The notes below the pieces were generated by a model that had not been told where the DNA came from, did not search any database, and saw only the letters and a program-made list of their open reading frames with translations. Position numbers and translations under genes: made by a program. Shown piece by piece: positions 33,517 through 42,195 of a stretch of DNA of 50,591 bases. Source of the stretch: Chitinophagales bacterium (GTDB lineage: Bacteria; Bacteroidota; Bacteroidia; Chitinophagales; Chitinophagaceae); assembly GCA_015655015.1 (NCBI GenBank), contig JAATFV010000234.1, positions 1 to 50,591 on the forward strand, read 5' to 3'. How positions within the stretch are numbered: the stretch's first letter is position 1; every line of letters begins with the position of its first letter.

Positions 33517-36402
33517 TCAGGGGTTAAGGCGCAGGTTACCAGATCCGATATTCCATCCTTCAAGCCTGAGCAGTGGCGCCGCGCCTGTCAATTCCTTATC
33601 CGGGCAGCTGACCCTTGCCGTTATAGACTGGCCTGCCGGAATAGAAAAATAATTATCTGACCAATAGCTGGGCAATACTTCCTCCCCATCCTTGATTACC
33701 TGGGGATTGAGGAAGAAAGCCAGCTGTGAAGAGACATTGGTGAATTGAAGGGTCCAATAGGTATACCCCCCCTTCTTTTCTGAAGCCAACACTTTGGGCG
33801 TCACACGTGCCGTGGGCATCTGCCGGAGCGCCATGAAATCATGCCCGGGAGACATCCAGTATACATTGTGAGAAAGCACCCGTCCCTGTACATCTTTCAG
33901 CCGAAGCAGGACAAAGGATACGCCGGTTGTCTTTTGCAGGAGCTCTCTCAAAGAGAGCACCTCCTTCACATCGGTCGTGTCCAGGCTGGCGAGGCCCCCT
34001 TTTTTGAACAGCGTAAGACCAGTCATCCCGACTACTTCCGCCTCATAGGTCAGCCCCGGCCGTTTGACGTAGGTACGGTTGATCAAGGCCACGGAAGAGT
34101 CGTCCAGGTTCAGTTGTATATGTACCGGCTCGCAGGCCCGCTGCATAAAATAATACCCGGCATTGGGTTCGAGGTACCAGTCATAGATCTGCCAGATGAC
34201 ACTGGGGAATGCGGCATTCAGTTTCCACAGCATGACACCACCCGTCTCATTCAGCTTGTGACCGGCGGCTTCGAACGTACCACGGTACCCACCTGCATTG
34301 AGGAGCTGCATCTTGTCGGAAAAATCCCGGATGCTGGTTGGAGTCCCGAAACGATCCACCATCGCCTTATAATATGTATCATATTTTCCATTACCGGTAC
34401 AGGCATCATGATAACCCCAGGTATTGTTCAGCGGATAAGGCAGGTTATCATCCGGCACCAGGTTGGGAATGATCTTCGAGAGCGTATTGTAAGGTGGTTG
34501 GGAAGGAAGGCCCGTCTCGTCTTTGAAAACCCAGTCTTTTCCGGCGTCTACCAGCCGGTAGTATTGTGCATCATCCTGCCAGGAGTAAGGACCTCCGCTG
34601 TATACACCGGCCGGCTTATCATCAGGCCAGGACCCTTTCCAGCTCTTAGGCGCCTTCGAAAAACCCGAAGAGCAGGGAATGAATGGCCGCGTGCCGTCCA
34701 GATTGGCGACATTGTCCCTCATGGCATTGTACAGCTCTTCCCGTGCATGCCCTTCGTTGCCGCCCGTCCAGACCAGCAGGCTGGGATGGTTACGGATACG
34801 ATAGATGGTGCTGATGACATTATTAATGAAGACAGAAGTCTGTAATGGCCAGTCAGCAGAACCTTTGAAACCGCCATTGGTATCACCCGTGATCCAGAAG
34901 TCCTGCCATACCAGCATTCCGTACTTATCGGCCAGCTCATAAAAATCATCCGTCTCGCCCAGACCGCCACCCCATATCCGGACCATGTTCACATTGGCAT
35001 TACGGCAAAGTCGCAGCTCATAATCATAACGCTGATAATCCCTGTTGAGCATCATGTCCGGCACCCAGGCTCCGCCTACGAGATGCACCCTTTTCCCATT
35101 GACATAGAAATCGCGCCTTACCCACCCATTGACCATTGTCGCAGCCGAGCTGACCGTACGGATGCCGAACACGAAAGATGAATCGTCTGAAATTCCGCTG
35201 TCATCCCTGTATTGCAGGCGAATGCGGTATAACCAGGGACTTCCGTAACCATTAGGCCACCAGAGCCGGGGATGGCGAATGAGCAGCTCCGGGATATCGG
35301 CAGCAGACAGATGGAAGCTTTCCGATCCGGCCGAACCGACCGTTACCTTTTTAGTGAACCGGATGACAGCGCCGGCAAAATTTTCCGGGCTGATAGTCAC
35401 CACCAGGGTTCCTTTCCGCACCTGACTACTATTGTTCTTCAGCAGGAAGTCCACAGACAGCTTCGCCAGCCCGGTATCCGGGAGAGCAGGCAATTCGGTG
35501 ATGATACGGGGATGATTGATCCTCACGGGACCCGTAGTGCGCAGATACACCGGCTGCCAGATGCCCATATTGCGGTCACGTACTTCAGGGATCCAGTCCC
35601 AGCCTGCCGAACTGAGCATCGTCACATTTTTTCCGATGTCGCCGGTAGGTCCGCCATTGTCATAAAAATCTTCCATAGCTTCCAGCTGGGGAGTCGAAGG
35701 CTCACCAGGGAAATCCAGCGGATAGATCTTCACGGCCAGAGCATTCTCTTCACCTGCCCGGATCGCCTGGCTGACATCGAGATCAAACTCCTCGAACATC
35801 CCCACCATTTCTGCCGAGTCGGCTATCAACCGGCCATTCACCCAGACTTCCGCCCGATAGTTGATGCCCTTGAAGATGAGCTGAAAAAACCGGCCTTTAT
35901 CCGCTGCCGGCACGGAGAAAGTAGTCCGGTACCAGTACGGTTTCTTCCAGGGATTAGGCTCCCCGGGCATGTGACTGTACTGTTCAAGATGATATTGCCG
36001 GTTGAATGTATCGGAAGCATCCGGGATGAGCATATTGTTCATGCCGGTATAGGGATCCGGATAGACCTTATTGGCAACCAGGCCGGTAAGCACCGTACTG
36101 GGAACGGTCACCGGGAACCAGTAGTTGCGGGACTGATAGTGCACGGATGAAAGAGAGTCCCCCCCGGCCTTAATGACGGCGGAAGACTGCAGAGCAAACC
36201 GGGAAAGTTTTACCTGCCGGACAGGCGGCTCTGTCGAAGGACGGCTTACAGGCTGCGCCGACACGGCAAAAGGAAACAATAGCGCCCCCAACAATCCGGC
36301 GGCCGTAAACCTCAACAATCTGGCTGCTATCTTCCCCAACAGACCGGCTGCTGTAAATCCCGACAATCCGGCGGTTGTAAAAATAAAAGTGATTCTTCTC
36401 AT
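33517..36402 (-). CDS. GH2 exo-acting glycosidase (exo-beta-glucosaminidase/mannosidase-like)
   Basis: 961 residues from the ATG at 36400-36402 (36411 also possible). After an exported N-terminus it has a jelly-roll sugar-binding domain (PYWYRTTFSVPAADKGRFFQ; NYRAEVWVNGRLIADSAEMV), an immunoglobulin-like domain and a TIM barrel. Candidate catalytic residues are Glu550 in TGGNEGHAR (acid/base) and Glu629 in FKDETGLPS (nucleophile). The motifs NMGIWQPVYLRTTG and GGVMLWKLNAAFPSVIWQIY and the domain order resemble CsxA-type exo-beta-D-glucosaminidases more than LacZ, but beta-mannosidase is possible. It trims non-reducing ends in the periplasm or on the surface. The signal peptide contains four 8-residue repeats. 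Confidence 0.87.
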   Translation of the reverse strand: MRRITFIFTTAGLSGFTAAGLLGKIAARLLRFTAAGLLGALLFPFAVSAQPVSRPSTEPPVRQVKLSRFALQSSAVIKAGGDSLSSVHYQSRNYWFPVTVPSTVLTGLVANKVYPDPYTGMNNMLIPDASDTFNRQYHLEQYSHMPGEPNPWKKPYWYRTTFSVPAADKGRFFQLIFKGINYRAEVWVNGRLIADSAEMVGMFEEFDLDVSQAIRAGEENALAVKIYPLDFPGEPSTPQLEAMEDFYDNGGPTGDIGKNVTMLSSAGWDWIPEVRDRNMGIWQPVYLRTTGPVRINHPRIITELPALPDTGLAKLSVDFLLKNNSSQVRKGTLVVTISPENFAGAVIRFTKKVTVGSAGSESFHLSAADIPELLIRHPRLWWPNGYGSPWLYRIRLQYRDDSGISDDSSFVFGIRTVSSAATMVNGWVRRDFYVNGKRVHLVGGAWVPDMMLNRDYQRYDYELRLCRNANVNMVRIWGGGLGETDDFYELADKYGMLVWQDFWITGDTNGGFKGSADWPLQTSVFINNVISTIYRIRNHPSLLVWTGGNEGHAREELYNAMRDNVANLDGTRPFIPCSSGFSKAPKSWKGSWPDDKPAGVYSGGPYSWQDDAQYYRLVDAGKDWVFKDETGLPSQPPYNTLSKIIPNLVPDDNLPYPLNNTWGYHDACTGNGKYDTYYKAMVDRFGTPTSIRDFSDKMQLLNAGGYRGTFEAAGHKLNETGGVMLWKLNAAFPSVIWQIYDWYLEPNAGYYFMQRACEPVHIQLNLDDSSVALINRTYVKRPGLTYEAEVVGMTGLTLFKKGGLASLDTTDVKEVLSLRELLQKTTGVSFVLLRLKDVQGRVLSHNVYWMSPGHDFMALRQMPTARVTPKVLASEKKGGYTYWTLQFTNVSSQLAFFLNPQVIKDGEEVLPSYWSDNYFSIPAGQSITARVSCPDKELTGAAPLLRLEGWNIGSGNLRLNP
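36290..36385 (-). repeat. Four 24-bp tandem repeats in the GH2 signal peptide
   Basis: Units start at 36290, 36314, 36338 and 36362 and encode FTAAGLLG-like octapeptides (GLSGFTAAGLLGKIAARLLR). They sit in and before the hydrophobic core of the signal sequence. Copies differ at several positions and are strictly in frame. Confidence 0.85.
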
Positions 36403-36466
36403 AACAGGCATTTGAAAAAATAATGTCTGGACAGGACAAGGGCATCCGGGGGATAACCGCGGCTGC

Positions 36467-37372
36467 TTAATAATCGAGTTTACCCAGGTAGTCATAATCC
36501 AGCTGAATGCTCTCAAAAGCACTATGGGCATACTCCTCCTGCTCCAGGAAAAAGTGTTTCATTCCGGATTGTTTAGCCTGTTGCAGCAGACCTTTGATAT
36601 CCACCTTGCCTTGCCCGAACTCGGTGCTTCTTCTTTCTGTCTTAGCCATGTCCTTCAGATGCCAGAGCGGAAAACGGCCGGGATATTTACTGAAATAATG
36701 AAAAGGATCATGACCTGCCGCTACTACCCAGCCTAAGTCGAGCTCCATGGTGACCAGGGCTGGGTCGGTATGTTTAAGCAGAACGTCATACAACACCTCT
36801 CCCTTTACCGTTTCGAACTCCGAATCATGATTGTGATAGCCGAAATGGAGGTTGGCTTTTTTACATTCCTCTCCCAATTTGTTGAAGGCGTCGGCAGACT
36901 CCTGGTAGTGTTCAATCGTTTGCCCCCGGGAAGGGAGTACGGCAGAGATGATATATTGCTGGCCGGTCCCGGTAGCCTCTTCCAATGACCTTTGCCAGTC
37001 CTTGTCCACATGGATATGCCCGCTGCGCAGCTTCATGCCGAGATCTTCGGTGATGTTGCGGATCTCTTTGGCTTGCAGACCGTAGTAATTACCTTTCTCG
37101 CTGCGGGCAGATTCCAGCTCTTTGAAGCCGATCTTCGCCAGCCGTTTCAACGTACCGGTAGGATCGGCCATCATTTCAGCTCTCACCGTATACAGCTGGA
37201 TGCCGATATCCCGGACGCGGGTGTTGGCGGAAGCAGCAGCACCGGCAGCAGAGCGGACCCATTCCGGCAGAAAAAGGGAGCCAGCGGCCAGTAACGAGGA
37301 TGTTTTGAGGAAGCCGCGCCTGGTGAGATCGAGGCGGCGCTGAGTGGCACCCGAAAGGTTGTTTTTCTGCAT
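36467..37372 (-). CDS. Exported PF01261 TIM-barrel protein (sugar phosphate isomerase/epimerase family), paralogue 1
   Basis: 301 residues from ATG 37370-37372. A twin-arginine signal LTRRGFLKTSSLLAAGSLFL directs export of the folded protein. The AP-endonuclease-2-like barrel follows, with metal-ligand motifs in order: GFKELES (Glu), HFGYHNHDSEFE (His, Asp), VTMELDLGWVV (Asp), FPLWHLKDM (His) and HFFLEQEE (Glu). Phosphorylated sugars are not expected outside the cytoplasm, so the family name is probably misleading. Relatives catalyse isomerisation, epimerisation, or eliminations on oxo-sugars. It follows the PD40 gene by 30 bases. The GH2 start is 64 bases on, so they form one operon. Confidence 0.88.
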   Translation of the reverse strand: MQKNNLSGATQRRLDLTRRGFLKTSSLLAAGSLFLPEWVRSAAGAAASANTRVRDIGIQLYTVRAEMMADPTGTLKRLAKIGFKELESARSEKGNYYGLQAKEIRNITEDLGMKLRSGHIHVDKDWQRSLEEATGTGQQYIISAVLPSRGQTIEHYQESADAFNKLGEECKKANLHFGYHNHDSEFETVKGEVLYDVLLKHTDPALVTMELDLGWVVAAGHDPFHYFSKYPGRFPLWHLKDMAKTERRSTEFGQGKVDIKGLLQQAKQSGMKHFFLEQEEYAHSAFESIQLDYDYLGKLDY

Positions 37373-37402
37373 GAGCAATCGTTTTAAAAAAAGAAGCAAT
37401 TA

Positions 37403-38926
37403 TTATTTAGTTCCCATATCGGTATTACTGATGAAAGCAATTCTTTTACTATCGGGTGACCAGGACGGCGTATTCATCGATCCCTGTCCTCCATATACAT
37501 AAGCCAGCACTTTGGGCTCCCCCTTCCCGTCGATGGGCAGCAGCCGGATATAGACATGCTTGTAGGGCGGATGAATGCCGGCCGGCGTTTCGGCTGGCAG
37601 AAAAGTAATATATACGAACCATTTGCCATCCGGGGAGATATGGGCAAACCAATTATTCAGCTCATCATGCGTGATCTGCTCCTGGCCCGAACCATCAGGC
37701 TTCATCCGCCAGATCTGCATCAGGCCGGAACGCACCGAATTGAAATAAATATATTGCCCGTCGGGAGTATATTCCGGACCATCGTCCAGGCCCCTGGCGT
37801 CCGTAAGACGTATTTCCTTACCTCCCGCAGCCCGTATCTTGTATACATCGAACTCTCCGTCACGCTCTCCGCAAAAAACCAGATCCTTACCATCCGGAGA
37901 CCAGCCATGCATATAGGAAGGACCTTTGGGCGTTATCTGTTTAGGCGTTCCACCACCGATAGGCACCGTATACGTAATAGAACCGCCCAGCTCTTTTACA
38001 TTACTGCTCAGTCCCAGCATCTTTCCGTCAAAGGAAATGACATGGTCATTGTTGTTTTTTACAACGGTCCCCGTATTAACCGGAACAGGTATTCCTGAAG
38101 CCAGGTCGTAATTATAGATCAGCCCTTTATAATCATTGAATATAAGGCTCTTCCCATCCGGAGTCCAGTTTGGCGCCTGAATGGAATAAGGCGCCTTATA
38201 AATGATCTCGCGCTTGCCGGAAGCTATATCCAGCAGCTCCAGGTTGCTGCCAAGGGTCATTTGGGTCTGTTGATTGGATTCCCCCTTAAAAGGAACGGTG
38301 ATGCTAACATTGCTGAAAACACCCGTTTCCACCACATCCGAATTATGAGACCCTACAAAAAGACCCACGTAGACCTCGTCTCCCAAGTCTATCCCGGCGA
38401 TCGTATCCGTCATAAAAGGCTGACCGTAGATCGCCGCCCGCATGATATAGAGATTGCCTTTCCTTTCCAATTGAAGGATATTGGCCTTCGTCATCTTTAA
38501 TTTATGCTCTTCCGTCTGGGCGCCGGCCGTTCTGCGGAACTGGAGCGAAGTAAGTCCGTCCCCATGTTCTACGGCATTCACATGCGCAGAATTCCCATCC
38601 AGGCTCTTACGGACCATCCAGCCTACTTTACGGTGATAATCCACCCAGGCGCCCAGGAATTCCGCCCGGGCATACAGGATAAAATCCCCTGTCATTTTCT
38701 TCCATACATATTGAAATTCATCGTGATCGAGCCAGACATTGTACCCTGCTCCGGAGACTACATATTGATTAGAGGCAGGAATAAAGGTGGCAGCCCCCGG
38801 TTTGACCCCGGTACCGATATCTCCATGCCCCTCGAATATTCCGAGGTTATTTTGTGAAAAGGCCGGGTCGGGGCTAATAAAAAAGAGAAGTGTAAAAGGC
38901 AGCAATACGTTAAAAATGTTTCTCAT
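37403..38926 (-). CDS. Exported PD40/TolB-type beta-propeller protein (paralogue 2)
   Basis: 507 residues from ATG 38924-38926. An upstream ATG at 38995 is excluded because the -7 box lies downstream of it (38972-38979). It has a signal peptide (VLLPFTLLFFISPDPAFSQ), a lectin-like sandwich (GIFEGHGDIGTGVKPGAATF; GAGYNVWLDHDEFQYVWKKM; KVGWMVRKSLDG) and a PD40 propeller (YTPDGQYIYFNSVRSGLMQI; ISPDGKWFVYITFLPAETPA; WSPDSKRIAFISNTD). Domain order and many motifs match the protein at 31833-33434, indicating duplication within the locus. It is first in the operon driven by site B. The role is unknown, with substrate or partner binding most likely. Confidence 0.83.
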   Translation of the reverse strand: MRNIFNVLLPFTLLFFISPDPAFSQNNLGIFEGHGDIGTGVKPGAATFIPASNQYVVSGAGYNVWLDHDEFQYVWKKMTGDFILYARAEFLGAWVDYHRKVGWMVRKSLDGNSAHVNAVEHGDGLTSLQFRRTAGAQTEEHKLKMTKANILQLERKGNLYIMRAAIYGQPFMTDTIAGIDLGDEVYVGLFVGSHNSDVVETGVFSNVSITVPFKGESNQQTQMTLGSNLELLDIASGKREIIYKAPYSIQAPNWTPDGKSLIFNDYKGLIYNYDLASGIPVPVNTGTVVKNNNDHVISFDGKMLGLSSNVKELGGSITYTVPIGGGTPKQITPKGPSYMHGWSPDGKDLVFCGERDGEFDVYKIRAAGGKEIRLTDARGLDDGPEYTPDGQYIYFNSVRSGLMQIWRMKPDGSGQEQITHDELNNWFAHISPDGKWFVYITFLPAETPAGIHPPYKHVYIRLLPIDGKGEPKVLAYVYGGQGSMNTPSWSPDSKRIAFISNTDMGTK

Positions 38927-38971
38927 CTGTTTTAGTTGAACTTTAAAAAAATGTGCAGATATCTTATAGAA

Positions 38972-39083
38972 CAAATTTAGACTCTCATTGCTCATAATAT
39001 TCCTTTTAGGGCTACATCAACACTACATCATATGCGTGGAATACCCGTAAAATAGCCATTTTGGCTACATCAACACTACATCA
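38972..39083 (-). promoter_or_regulatory. PD40-operon promoter with paired 19-bp element (site B)
   Basis: A minus-strand -7 box TAAATTTG (38972-38979, exact) lies 46 bases before ATG 38926. Two identical elements CTACATCAACACTACATCA lie at 39012-39030 and 39065-39083, 53 bases start to start. The proximal one ends 33 bases from the -7 box. Within each, TACATCA repeats with an 11-base period. The region is shared with the divergent regulator gene. Confidence 0.8.
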
Positions 39084-39216
39084 TTTATTCTTAAGCCCGG
39101 ATTTAAGCTACTTCTCTTAAACTGAGTGGAGTAAAATATTTTATCTTTATCATATGCTCAGATTGCGCCATATCTTGCCGGGCTGCGCCTTTAGAAAATC
39201 AGCGCATCTACGTCAA

Positions 39217-42144
39217 ATGTCTACTATCTTATCCATAAGAACAGGCCTGACAGTTTTTTTTCTGCTGCTCATGCTCCAATCCTTCAGCCAGAATACCATT
39301 GGGATTCCGGACATTATCAATTATCCCAAGGATATCTATAATGCCGGGACCCAAAACAGGGGTATCGTACAGGACAAGAACGGGATAATCTACTTCGCCA
39401 ATTATGATGGTCTTCTCTCTTTTGACGGCACCTATTGGAAGAACTACCCTCTGCCCAATAAATCGGTGGTCCGGGCCGTTGCCATCGGACAGGACAATAA
39501 GATCTACGCGGGAGGAGACGGCGATTTCGGCTTTTTTTCGCCTGACAGAAATGGAAAGCTACTCTATACCTCCTTAAAAAGTCTTCTTTCGGAGAAGAAT
39601 AACACCTTTACAGATATATGGAATATCGTGCCCTATGGGAATGATATCTTTTTCAGGTCCAGGGAGAAGATCTTCCAATTGAATAACAAAACGATCACGG
39701 TCTACCCGGCCGTTACAGACTGGCAATTCCTGGGATTAAGCAATAATCAGCTGATCGCCCAGGACGGGAAGAACGGCCTTTTGGAATTTACAGGCGGCCT
39801 CTGGACCCCATTCGTAAAAAAAAGCGCCCTGCCTGCGGAGTTTCTGATCACCGATATCTTCCCCATGGGAAATGACAGCTCCTTTCTCACGACAGTGAAC
39901 ACCGGTTTCTTTATCCTCTGCCGGGATACCATCACCCCTTTCCGGTTTGCCGGCGCCGATCCTTTTCAAAATCAGCGTATCCTCACCGCCATTCCTGTTA
40001 ATAAGGACTGGATTGCCGTAGGAACCAACCTGGATGGAGCCTATATCATTAGCAAGCAGGGCGAGGTCATTGAAAATCTCTCCCGGAAGGAAGGCCTCCA
40101 GAACAACAATATCCTGAAGCTTTTCCTGGACAAGAATAACAATCTCTGGCTGGGACTCGATAACGGGATCGATTTTATTGCTTATAATAATTCCATAAAA
40201 CATATTTACCCCGAAAAGCTGAATGAAGGGCTGGGGTATACCTCCATCATCTATGATAAACAGCTGTATGTAGGCACTTCGAACGGACTTTACCGGGTGC
40301 CTGTCACCGATAAAGAAGACCTGAGCTTTATAAGCGGGGAGTTTCAGCCGGTACCGGGCACCCGCGGGTCGACCCAGGGATTATGGGAAGTCAACGGAAG
40401 CCTTCTGCTGGCGCATCATGAAGGCGCCTTTCTTATCCGCAATGATAAGCTCACCCCTATCAGTAAGCACACGACCTATTGGACCTTTTTACCTCTTTCC
40501 AATGTATTGCCTTCCTCTTTGGTGGTGGCCGGAAACGATGTCGGACTGGAGTTTTTTCAGTACCAGCAGAACGCGTTTATCTCCAAAGGCAATCTGCCCG
40601 ATTTCACGGCTTCTTCTCAGTTCATAGGCATCGACAACAACAATACGATCTGGGTGGCGCATCCTTATAGAGGTATTTACCGGGTAGATATTAACGATCC
40701 CGCCCACCCCCTGATAAAATTGTATACAGCAAAAAACGGCCTTCCTTCTTTTCTTAAAAACCATTTATTCAAAGTAAAGAACCGCATTGTAGTAGCTACG
40801 GAAAAAGGCATTTATGAATACAACGTACAAACGGATACTTTCGAACCTTCTGCTTATTTTAAGCAGTTCTTTGGGGAAAGAAATATCCGGCATTTGAAAG
40901 AAGATGCCGCAGGAAATATCTGGTTTATCGAAGAAAACAGCCTGGGAGTCCTGGACTTTTCCGGGCCAAAGCCGGAGATCATCTATTTTCCGGAACTAAG
41001 CGGTAAAATGGTAATTGATTACGAACACATTTATCCCTACAATAAATACAATGTATTCGTGGGGGCTGAGAAGGGATTCTATCATATTAATTATGAAGAA
41101 TACAAAAAGAACCGTTACCCTATCGAAGTAAAGATAAGACAGGTCAAAGCCTTTGGAAAAACAGACAGCTTGTTATTCGGCGGTTATTTCGGGGAGGTGG
41201 GGGAAGTGCCCGAGCAGCCCGCCGGCGCCATATACCAGATCGCCAGCAGCTGGAATTCCCTGCATTTCGAATATTCCTCCCCCCTCTTCGCAGCGCAGAA
41301 CAGCGTCCAGTACAGCTATAACCTGAAAGGATTCGACAAAGACTGGTCCCCCTGGTCGAAAAAAACAGAAAAAGAATATACGAATCTGCCGGCCGGACCT
41401 TATACTTTCCAGGTCAGGTCGAAAAGCAACCTGGGAAATGAATCCGTCATCAGCAGTTATTCCTTTACCATTCTGCCGCCCTGGTACCAGACGATCCTGG
41501 CTTATTGTATCTATGCCTTATTATTCTGTACACTGATCTACCTGCTCTATCGCTGGCAAAGAAAGCTGTTCCTGCAGCAGGAGAAAAAACATGAGGAAGA
41601 ACAGAAAAGATTGCAATATCTGCATCAGCTGGAACTGGAAAAGTCTGAAAAAGAGATCGTAAAGCTCAAAAACGAAAAGCTGGAAGCTGAGATCGAGCAC
41701 AAGAACACGGAATTAGCCTCCGCTGCGATGCACTTAGTTCAAAAAGGGGAGCTGCTGGGCAACATCCGGGAAGAGCTGATGCGTATGAAGAAAGGGGGCA
41801 ACGGAGAAGGCTCGCCGGAAGAGTTCAAAAAAATGCTTCGTATCCTGGGCGAAGAGAATAAAATGGACAAGGATTGGGAGCAATTCGCCGTCCATTTCGA
41901 TAAGGTCCACAGTGATTTCCTCCGGATCCTTAAAACGACCCATCCCGGCCTGAGCGCTAACGAATTAAAGCTTTGCGCCTATTTAAGGATGAACCTTTCC
42001 AGCAAGGAAATAGCCCAGCTGGAAAATATTTCCACCCGTGGAGTAGAGATCAGCCGGTACCGCCTGCGGAAGAAACTGAAGATCCCCACGGAGACGAACC
42101 TCTTCGATTTTCTGATGGAATTACATGCTGCCGCCCACCATTAA
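39217..42144 (+). CDS. Membrane-spanning one-component regulator: propeller, Y_Y_Y, coiled coil, HTH
   Basis: 975 residues from ATG 39217; an ATG at 39154 is also possible but lies too close to the TATCTTTA box at 39142. The signal sequence is VFFLLLMLQSFSQ. A large periplasmic beta-propeller of Reg_prop-like repeats follows (NGIIYFANYDGLLSFDGTYW; NNLWLGLDNGIDFIAYNNSI), then the Y_Y_Y domain (YSYNLKGFDKDWSPWSKKTE; about 680-755). A membrane segment (TILAYCIYALLFCTLIYLLY; about 756-776) and a coiled coil come next. The C-terminus is a LuxR-like HTH (LSANELKLCAYLRMNLSSKE; IAQLENISTRGVEISRYRLR). There is no kinase or receiver domain, so sensing and DNA binding are in one chain. It is the likely reader of the 19-bp elements. 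Confidence 0.9.
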   Translation: MSTILSIRTGLTVFFLLLMLQSFSQNTIGIPDIINYPKDIYNAGTQNRGIVQDKNGIIYFANYDGLLSFDGTYWKNYPLPNKSVVRAVAIGQDNKIYAGGDGDFGFFSPDRNGKLLYTSLKSLLSEKNNTFTDIWNIVPYGNDIFFRSREKIFQLNNKTITVYPAVTDWQFLGLSNNQLIAQDGKNGLLEFTGGLWTPFVKKSALPAEFLITDIFPMGNDSSFLTTVNTGFFILCRDTITPFRFAGADPFQNQRILTAIPVNKDWIAVGTNLDGAYIISKQGEVIENLSRKEGLQNNNILKLFLDKNNNLWLGLDNGIDFIAYNNSIKHIYPEKLNEGLGYTSIIYDKQLYVGTSNGLYRVPVTDKEDLSFISGEFQPVPGTRGSTQGLWEVNGSLLLAHHEGAFLIRNDKLTPISKHTTYWTFLPLSNVLPSSLVVAGNDVGLEFFQYQQNAFISKGNLPDFTASSQFIGIDNNNTIWVAHPYRGIYRVDINDPAHPLIKLYTAKNGLPSFLKNHLFKVKNRIVVATEKGIYEYNVQTDTFEPSAYFKQFFGERNIRHLKEDAAGNIWFIEENSLGVLDFSGPKPEIIYFPELSGKMVIDYEHIYPYNKYNVFVGAEKGFYHINYEEYKKNRYPIEVKIRQVKAFGKTDSLLFGGYFGEVGEVPEQPAGAIYQIASSWNSLHFEYSSPLFAAQNSVQYSYNLKGFDKDWSPWSKKTEKEYTNLPAGPYTFQVRSKSNLGNESVISSYSFTILPPWYQTILAYCIYALLFCTLIYLLYRWQRKLFLQQEKKHEEEQKRLQYLHQLELEKSEKEIVKLKNEKLEAEIEHKNTELASAAMHLVQKGELLGNIREELMRMKKGGNGEGSPEEFKKMLRILGEENKMDKDWEQFAVHFDKVHSDFLRILKTTHPGLSANELKLCAYLRMNLSSKEIAQLENISTRGVEISRYRLRKKLKIPTETNLFDFLMELHAAAHH

Positions 42145-42151
42145 CTCTTTG

Positions 42152-42189
42152 CGGGAGACGGATTACATTGTTCGATAACCCGTCTCCCG
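42152..42189. terminator. Hairpin between convergent genes
   Basis: CGGGAGACGG (42152-42161) pairs with CCGTCTCCCG (42180-42189) around an 18-base loop. It sits between the stops of the convergent regulator and PF01261 genes. There is only a weak T-run, so it is a plausible but not typical bidirectional terminator. Confidence 0.5.
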
Positions 42190-42195
42190 GCAAAT

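Noticed and set aside
33841..36150. Long open frames on the plus strand opposite the GH2 gene
   Set aside because: They are antisense shadows of a well-supported glycosidase and have no family signatures.
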